A stretch of 64,000 nt of DNA from Actinobacteria bacterium OV320 (GTDB taxonomy: Bacteria > Actinomycetota > Actinomycetes > Streptomycetales > Streptomycetaceae), in the NCBI GenBank assembly GCA_001298545.1, contig LJCX01000037.1, positions 62,001 through 126,000 of the forward strand, read 5' to 3'. Positions 58,395-64,000 of this stretch are shown in pieces; position 1 is the stretch's first letter, and each line of letters begins with the position of its first letter. Below the pieces are notes generated by a model. The model had not been told where the DNA came from. It did not search any database and was given only the letters and a program-made list of their open reading frames with translations. The position numbers and the translations under genes are program-made.

Positions 58395-59080
58395 CGTGCG
58401 ACTCCTTCGCGCGCCGGAACGCCGTTGAGGACGCGGCTCATGTCCCGGACCGCCTGCCAGGTGCCCCGCCAGGTGCCCGTCACCTTCGAGACGCCCGTAC
58501 GGGGCAGGTAGGGGACGTCGTGCTCGGTGATCCGCCAGCCCGCGTCGGCCGCGCGCACCACCATCTCCAACGGGTAGCCGCTGCGCCGGTCGGTGAGCCC
58601 GAGGGCGAGCAGCGGTTCACGGCGGGTGGCCCGCAGCGGGCCGAGGTCGTGCAGGCGCAGCCCGGTGCGGCGGCGCAGCAGCCGGGCGAGCGCGAGGTTG
58701 CCGGCCCGGGCGTGCGCGGGCCACGCGCCCCGGCCGCTGGGCCGCCTGCGGCCGAGCACCAGATCCGCCGTGCCGGCGCGGACCTCGTGGACGAACGGCG
58801 CGAGCAGCGCCGGGTCGAGGGAGGCGTCGCAGTCGCAGAAGCAGACGATGTCGGCGGTGGCCGCGGCCAGTCCGGCGTGGCAGGCGGCACCGAAGCCCCG
58901 GCGGGGCTCGTGGACGACTCTCGCGCCGAGTGCGCGGGCGATCTCCGGCGAGCCGTCGGTGGAGCCGTTGTCGACGACTAGGGCGCGCCAGCCCTTCGGA
59001 ATGCGGGCGAGAACCCAGGGGAGGGCCTCTGCCTCGTTCAGACAGGGGAGTACGACATCTACTTCTGCGTCCGTGGTCAC
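58391..59080 (-). CDS. GT2-family glycosyltransferase
   Basis: A 229-aa inverting glycosyltransferase of family 2. The nucleotide-sugar fold begins VDVVLPCLNEAEALPWVLARIP, with LVVDNGSTDGSPEIARALGARVV, the GFGAACHAGLAAATADIVCFCDCDASLDP stretch (the DxD-like metal motif is seen as DCDAS), and RTGLRLHDLGPLRATRREPLL. The short length and absence of membrane helices fit a dolichol-phosphate mannose synthase-type enzyme that loads a sugar onto polyprenyl phosphate (inference). It is the first gene of the operon leading to DUF2064 and methyltransferase; its start faces the response regulator gene. Confidence 0.88.
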   Translation of the reverse strand: MTTDAEVDVVLPCLNEAEALPWVLARIPKGWRALVVDNGSTDGSPEIARALGARVVHEPRRGFGAACHAGLAAATADIVCFCDCDASLDPALLAPFVHEVRAGTADLVLGRRRPSGRGAWPAHARAGNLALARLLRRRTGLRLHDLGPLRATRREPLLALGLTDRRSGYPLEMVVRAADAGWRITEHDVPYLPRTGVSKVTGTWRGTWQAVRDMSRVLNGVPAREGVAR

Positions 59081-59202
59081 GGTCTCACCCTACGAACGCG
59101 AATCGGGCAAACCGGACCTCGGCTCCTTACGAAACGCGGACGTCGAGCCGCCTGGGTGCCCCGGACGCCGCACGGACCCGGGCGCGGTGCGAGGCTGGGC
59201 GC

Positions 59203-60002
<800 letters not shown>

Positions 60003-60006
<4 letters not shown>

Positions 60007-61118
60007 CCGTGCGCGACACCCTGCTCATCGCCCTGTTCGCCTTCCTCGGCGCCCTGCTCGCCGGGCTGGTCGGCGCGGGGGCGCTGTGGCTGCTGCGCCG
60101 CCGTTCGCTCACCGCGTCGCTCACCGTGGTGGCCGCCGTCGCCGTGACCGCGATGCTGGCGGGCACACTGGCCGTGGCGCAGGCGATGTTCCTGTCCGGG
60201 CACGACCTGAGCGTCGTGACGACGGTCGTGGCCATGGCCGCGGTGGTCTCGCTGGCCACCGCCCTTCTGCTCGGCCGCTGGGTGGTCGCCCGCAGCCGTG
60301 AACTCACCCGTGCCGCCCGTTCGTTCGGCGACGGCGGTGCCTTCACCGCCCCCGACGGCCCGGCCACCGCCGAACTGGACGCGCTGAGCCGTGAGCTGGC
60401 GGCGACCAGCGGGAAGCTCGCCGAGTCCCGGGACCGCGAACGCGCGCTGGAGGCGTCCAGACGCGAACTCGTCGCCTGGATCTCGCACGACCTGCGCACT
60501 CCGCTGGCCGGACTGCGGGCGATGTCGGAGGCGCTGGAGGACGGCGTCGCGGCCGACCCCGACCGCTATCTGCGCCAGATCCGCACCGAGGTGGAGCGGC
60601 TCAACGACATGGTGGGCGACCTGTTCGAGCTCTCCCGCATACACGCCGGAGCGCTCGCCCTGTCCACCTCCCGCATGTCCGTGTACGACCTGGTCGGCGA
60701 CGCCCTCGCCGGCGCCGACCCGCTCGCCCGCGAACACGGCGTGCGGCTCGTCGGCGGCCGGGTCGAGCCCCTTCCGGTCGAGGTGGACGGCAAGGAGATG
60801 AGCCGGGTGCTGGGCAACCTGCTCGTCAACGCCATCCGGCGCACGCCCGCCGACGGCACGGTCGCCGTCGCCGCCGAACGCTCGCCCGCCGGGGTCGTCG
60901 TCTCCGTCACCGACGGCTGCGGCGGCATCCCCGAGGAGGATCTGCCGCGCGTCTTCGACACCGGATGGCGCGGCACACACGCCCGGACGCCGCCGGCCGG
61001 CGCGGGGCTCGGCCTCGCCATCGTGCGGGGGATCGTGGAGGCCCACCAGGGGTGGGCCACGGTACGCAACATCCCCGGCGGCTGCCGCTTCGAGGTAACC
61101 CTGCCGACGGCCCCCTGA
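60003..61118 (+). CDS. Sensor histidine kinase
   Basis: A 371-aa histidine kinase. Two or three N-terminal helices (LLIALFAFLGALLAGLVGAG, TASLTVVAAVAVTAMLAGTL, VVTTVVAMAAVVSLATALLL) lack a large sensory loop, so the signal is probably within the membrane. A HAMP-like linker leads to the H box RELVAWISHDLRTPLAGLRA with phospho-His 162, followed by N (GNLLVNAIRRTP), D (VTDGCGGIPEEDL), F and G2 (AGAGLGLAIVRGIVEAHQG) boxes. GTG 60003 overlaps the response regulator stop (GTGA) with GAGGGGGA upstream. The Asn-type box is normal; the signal and regulon are unknown, but the glycan genes alongside are likely targets (inference). Confidence 0.92.
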
Positions 61119-61153
61119 GACTCCGCGGAGGCCGGACGCCCAGCGCCCGCGGT

Positions 61154-62155
61154 TCAGTCGCCGCGCAGTCCGGCCCGCGCGAACTCCCGCATGCCCTCCT
61201 GGAAACCGACCTGGGGCTTCCAGCCCAGCTCGGCCCGCAGCCGGGCGGAGTCCGCCGTGATGTGGCGGACGTCGCCCCGCCGGTACTCGCCGGTGACGAC
61301 CGGCGGGGGCCCGCCGTACGCGGCGGCCAGCGCCCGGGCCATCTCGCCCACCGTGTGCGGCTCCCCGCTGCCGGTGTTGTACGCCGTGAGCGTGCCCTGG
61401 GGTGTGTCGGCGTCCAGCGCGGCCAGGTTGGCCGCGGCCACGTCCCGCACGTGCACGAAGTCCCGCCGCTGCCGCCCGTCCTCGAAGACGCGCGGGGCCT
61501 CGCCCCGGGCCAGCGCGGAGCGGAAGAAGGAGGCGACTCCGGCGTACGGGGTGTCCCGGGGCATCCGGGGGCCGTACACGTTGTGGTAGCGCAGCGACAC
61601 CGCCGTCCCGCCCGTCGACCTGGCCCAGGCGGCGGCCAGATGCTCCTGGGCGAGCTTGGTCGTGGCGTACACGTTGCGCGGGTCGGCGGGGGCGTCCTCG
61701 GCGACGAGCCCGGGGGCGAGTGCCCTGCCGCAGGCCGGGCACGGCGGCTCGAACCGTCCCGCGTCCAGATCGGCGACGGCCCGTGGCCGCGGTCGCACCA
61801 CCCCGTGCTCCCGGCATTCGTAGCGACCCTCCCCGTAGACGACCATCGACCCGGCGAGCACGAGCCGCCCGACGCCGGCCGCGGCCATGGCGGCGAGCAG
61901 CACGGCCGTCCCCAGGTCGTTGCGTGAGACGTATTCCGCCGCGTCGGAGACCCCGTCGCCGAGCCCGACCATCGCGGCCTGGTGACAGACGGCGTCGATG
62001 CCGTCGAGGGCACGGGCGACGGCGACGGCATCGCGCACGTCGGCGGCGGGGTCCTGCCGGACGTCGTACACGAGCGCCTCGTGCCCGCGCGCACGCAGGG
62101 CGTCGACGACATGGGACCCGATGAATCCGGCACCGCCGGTGACCAGTACACGCAT
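61154..62155 (-). CDS. NAD-dependent epimerase/dehydratase with zinc-ribbon insert
   Basis: A 333-aa extended SDR enzyme. The Rossmann start is VLVTGGAGFIGSHVVDALRARG; further marks are DAVCHQAAMVGLGDGV, VLAGSMVVYGEG and the catalytic Tyr-Lys in NVYATTKLAQEHL. It should alter the sugar of a nucleotide-sugar or related donor. Between residues ~110 and ~145, where most epimerases have a short loop, are Cys/His pairs (YECREHG and PPCPACGRAL) that look like a zinc ribbon. The gene is on the minus strand, in the same region as GT2, DUF2064 and the molybdoenzyme, suggesting a common pathway. Confidence 0.9.
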   Translation of the reverse strand: MRVLVTGGAGFIGSHVVDALRARGHEALVYDVRQDPAADVRDAVAVARALDGIDAVCHQAAMVGLGDGVSDAAEYVSRNDLGTAVLLAAMAAAGVGRLVLAGSMVVYGEGRYECREHGVVRPRPRAVADLDAGRFEPPCPACGRALAPGLVAEDAPADPRNVYATTKLAQEHLAAAWARSTGGTAVSLRYHNVYGPRMPRDTPYAGVASFFRSALARGEAPRVFEDGRQRRDFVHVRDVAAANLAALDADTPQGTLTAYNTGSGEPHTVGEMARALAAAYGGPPPVVTGEYRRGDVRHITADSARLRAELGWKPQVGFQEGMREFARAGLRGD

Positions 62156-62300
62156 ACGGCCACGCTAGGGGCGCGGCCGGGCCGGGCCCCGCGACCCGCC
62201 CGGTACGTCATCACTCCGTAAGACGCGGCACGCGCGTCGAAACGGGACGGAACGGACTCTTCGCGAGACGCTTCCCAGGCCTTCAGCAAGGGAGACCGCC

Positions 62301-63032
62301 ATGGCAGCCTCGCCCTCCTCCGGCGACACGTACCGCTTCGCCGACCTCAGCGCCCTGTTCGTCAACTGCACCCTCAAACCGTCCCCGCAGCTCAGCCACA
62401 CGCAGGGCCTGGTCGACAAGAGCCGGGCCGTCATGGACGCGCACGGGGTGACCACCGACGAGATCCGGGCCGTCGACCACGACATCGCCCCCGGCGTCTA
62501 CCCGGACATGACCGCGCACGGCTTCGCCACCGACGCCTGGCCGGCCCTGTACGAGCGGGTGATGGCGGCCGACATCCTGGTGCTGGCCGGACCGATCTGG
62601 CTCGGCGACAACAGCTCCGTGACGAAGAAGGTCGTCGAGCGCCTCTACAGCTGCTCCAGCCTGCTCAACCCGCAGGGCCAGTACGCCTTCTACGGCCGGG
62701 TCGGCGGCTGTCTGATCACCGGCAACGAGGACGGCGTGAAGCACTGCGCGATGAACCTCCTCTACAGCCTCCAGCACCTCGGCTACACGATCCCGCCGCA
62801 GGCGGACGCCGGCTGGATCGGTCCGGCGGGTCCCGGGCCTTCGTACCTGGATCCCGGCTCGGGCGGTCCGGAGAACGACTTCACCAATCGCAACACGACC
62901 TTCATGACGTGGAACCTGATGCACCTCGCGGCCCTGCTCAAGCGCAACGGCGGTGTCCCCGCCCACGGCAACCGGCGTTCGGAGTGGGACGCGGGCTGCC
63001 GCTTCGACGCGCCCAACCCCGACTACCGCTGA
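62301..63032 (+). CDS. Flavodoxin-like NAD(P)H-dependent oxidoreductase
   Basis: A 243-aa protein of the flavodoxin fold. Blocks seen are LSALFVNCTLKPSPQLSHTQGLVD (first strand and FMN phosphate loop), HGVTTDEIRAVDHDIAPGV, ADILVLAGPIWLGDNSSVTKKVVERL (FMN binding loop), and YAFYGRVGGCLITGNEDGVKHC. These resemble WrbA/NADPH-dependent FMN reductases that act on quinones or other substrates. The N-terminus has a short extension. ATG 62301 has GGGAG at good distance (62288-62292). It is divergent from the epimerase gene and followed by two hairpins. Confidence 0.85.
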   Translation: MAASPSSGDTYRFADLSALFVNCTLKPSPQLSHTQGLVDKSRAVMDAHGVTTDEIRAVDHDIAPGVYPDMTAHGFATDAWPALYERVMAADILVLAGPIWLGDNSSVTKKVVERLYSCSSLLNPQGQYAFYGRVGGCLITGNEDGVKHCAMNLLYSLQHLGYTIPPQADAGWIGPAGPGPSYLDPGSGGPENDFTNRNTTFMTWNLMHLAALLKRNGGVPAHGNRRSEWDAGCRFDAPNPDYR

Positions 63033-63107
63033 CGTCGGACGTCGACGACCGCCGACGACCGCCGACGTCCGGCGGCGACGGCCCATCGGCATCGAGATCC
63101 CGCGGAA

Positions 63108-63128
63108 CACTGCCGGAACCCGGCAGTG
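63108..63128. terminator. 9-bp hairpin after the flavodoxin-like gene
   Basis: CACTGCCGG (63108-63116) pairs perfectly with CCGGCAGTG (63120-63128) around a 3-base loop, 76 bases after the stop at 63032. Confidence 0.7.
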
Positions 63129-63178
63129 CGCGGGCTCGTGCCGGGCGCGCGTCATGACTCGCGGGGAGCACTGCGGAA

Positions 63179-63221
63179 GGTTCCGGTGTCCGGCATCCAC
63201 CAGGTGCCGGACACCGGAACC
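63179..63221. terminator. 17-bp perfect hairpin between convergent genes
   Basis: Bases 63179-63195 pair perfectly with 63205-63221 around a 9-base loop. It lies between the flavodoxin-like gene (stop 63032) and the convergent cyclophilin gene (stop 63320) and can terminate both. The rest of this 287-bp gap only shows a short GACGACCGCC direct repeat near 63045. Confidence 0.85.
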
Positions 63222-63319
63222 CCCGAGGTCAGGGCCCGCGGCACCCGCGCCGCGTACGACACGAGGGCGCTCGCGCCGCCGGCCGGGGGTGACCCGGCCG
63301 GCCGGCGCTGGGAGCGGGG

Positions 63320-63817
63320 TCAGAGCTGGCCGGACTCCGCGATGGTGATCTTCGCCGAGGTCTTGCCGCTGCCCGAGCCGTAGGACTCGATCTTCTTGAC
63401 GAGAGCCATGCTCTCCTCGTCGGCGACCTCGCCGAACACCACGTGCTTGCCGTCGAGCCAGCCGGTGACGATGGTGGTGACGAAGAACTGCGAGCCGTTG
63501 GTGTTGCGGCCGGCGTTCGCCATGGAGAGCAGGCCGGGACGGTCGTGCTTGAGCGTGAAGTTCTCGTCGGCGAACTTCTCGCCGTAGATGCTCTTGCCGC
63601 CCGTGCCGTCGCCGCGGGTGAAGTCACCGCCCTGGAGCATGAACTCGGGGATGACCCGGTGGAAGGAGGAGCCGGCGTAACCGAAGCCCTTCTCGCCGGT
63701 GGCCAGCGCGCGGAAGTTCTCCGCCGTCTTGGGGACGACGTCGTCGAACAGGTTGAAGTTGATCCGCCCGGCGGGCTTGTCGTCGATGGTGATGTCGAAG
63801 TAGATCTTGATGGTCAT
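63320..63817 (-). CDS. Cytoplasmic peptidyl-prolyl cis-trans isomerase (cyclophilin)
   Basis: A 165-aa cyclophilin that speeds proline isomerisation in protein folding. The family signature is complete: AENFRALATGEKGFGYAGSSFHRVIPEFMLQGGDF with the catalytic Arg, GKSIYGEKFADENF, LLSMANAGRNTNGSQFFV and LDGKHVVFGEV (human CypA has Trp at the drug-binding site; this one has His in HVVFG preceded by LDGK). ATG 63817 is chosen as the standard start of the MTIKIYFDITIDDKPAG strand; the frame is open upstream to 63877. It is a stand-alone, probably constitutive gene. Confidence 0.95.
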   Translation of the reverse strand: MTIKIYFDITIDDKPAGRINFNLFDDVVPKTAENFRALATGEKGFGYAGSSFHRVIPEFMLQGGDFTRGDGTGGKSIYGEKFADENFTLKHDRPGLLSMANAGRNTNGSQFFVTTIVTGWLDGKHVVFGEVADEESMALVKKIESYGSGSGKTSAKITIAESGQL

Positions 63818-63913
63818 GGTTACATCCTGCACGGTCCGGGGAGCGCTGCCGAATCGAGGGGTCGTGTCGGCCCTCACAGCCGCCGATCGGGGGCGGTCGG
63901 CGAGGGCCGCCGA

Positions 63914-64000
63914 TCAGTCGACCGGCCAGGTGTGGGCGGGGGCGTTGAGGTGCATGTAGTCGATGTAGAGCTGTGTCATCCGTCGCAGCGCCTCATGCCG
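63914..64000 (-). CDS. C-terminal end of an unidentified protein
   Basis: The minus-strand frame ending at the TGA 63916-63914 encodes the last 28 residues of a protein, including LRRMTQLYIDYMHLN and the terminal HTWPVD. Codon use is typical of the genome. The fragment is too short to identify; the gene continues to the right of the window. Confidence 0.5.
   Translation of the reverse strand, partial: RHEALRRMTQLYIDYMHLNAPAHTWPVD

Overview
The window is a stretch of a high-GC actinomycete chromosome, almost certainly Streptomyces. The evidence is a strong G/C bias at third codon positions, a spore-associated SapA-like secreted protein, a GH46 chitosanase, a starch-binding GH13 amylase, many Tat or Sec secreted hydrolases, several ECF sigma factors, and a few genes each carrying one rare TTA codon near the start, which is the hallmark of bldA control. 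I saw no rRNA, tRNA, insertion sequence, prophage or CRISPR array.

Layout. 1-5.7 kb: the C-terminal part of a thermolysin-type (M4) protease with Ig-like and P domains, a GtrA membrane protein, a two-zinc-ribbon protein of unknown function, a divergent GlxA-type regulator/metallo-beta-lactamase-fold pair, and SapA. 5.9-15.3 kb: a methyltransferase, a secreted endonuclease/phosphatase-fold protein, a secreted alpha/beta hydrolase (TTA codon), a sodium:solute symporter, small unknowns, and a cation:proton antiporter broken by a 151-bp internal duplication that looks like an unmerged assembly join. 15.3-19.8 kb: a 995-aa amylase with two starch-binding modules and a GH46 chitosanase, each next to an inverted repeat that may be its operator. 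19.8-27.2 kb: an acyltransferase, an ECF sigma factor (TTA codon) with a coupled membrane protein, an anti-sigma-type ATPase, a secretory lipase and an AraC regulator.

27.6-36 kb: a DHA2-type efflux pump, a 6PGD-like dehydrogenase, a ComB-like phosphatase, and a five-gene translationally coupled operon (ECF sigma, zinc-finger anti-sigma membrane protein, ABC ATPase, two membrane permeases). 36-41 kb: a GH106-like secreted glycosidase under a likely LacI-type operator, and a second secreted TIM-barrel-like protein. 41-47.8 kb: a three-gene unit (zinc-ribbon protein, membrane protein, 1212-aa TPR-CHAT protease-like protein with an intact His/Cys pair and a TTA codon at position 24), followed by a convergent TPR protein. 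This is the best candidate for an undescribed system. 48-53.8 kb: a BrkB/YihY membrane protein, a polysaccharide deacetylase, a GH5 glycanase with a triple C-terminal repeat, an AMIN-like secreted protein and an F420-type oxidoreductase.

53.8-62.2 kb: a coherent group with a GT-C-like membrane protein, a sulfite-oxidase-fold molybdoenzyme fused to a membrane cytochrome-like part, a coupled membrane protein, an operon of GT2 glycosyltransferase/DUF2064/methyltransferase, an OmpR-type response regulator/histidine kinase pair and a zinc-ribbon-bearing NAD epimerase. Together they suggest a regulated pathway building and exporting a modified glycan or glycolipid. 62.3-64 kb: a flavodoxin-like reductase, two strong terminators, cytoplasmic cyclophilin and the end of one more gene.
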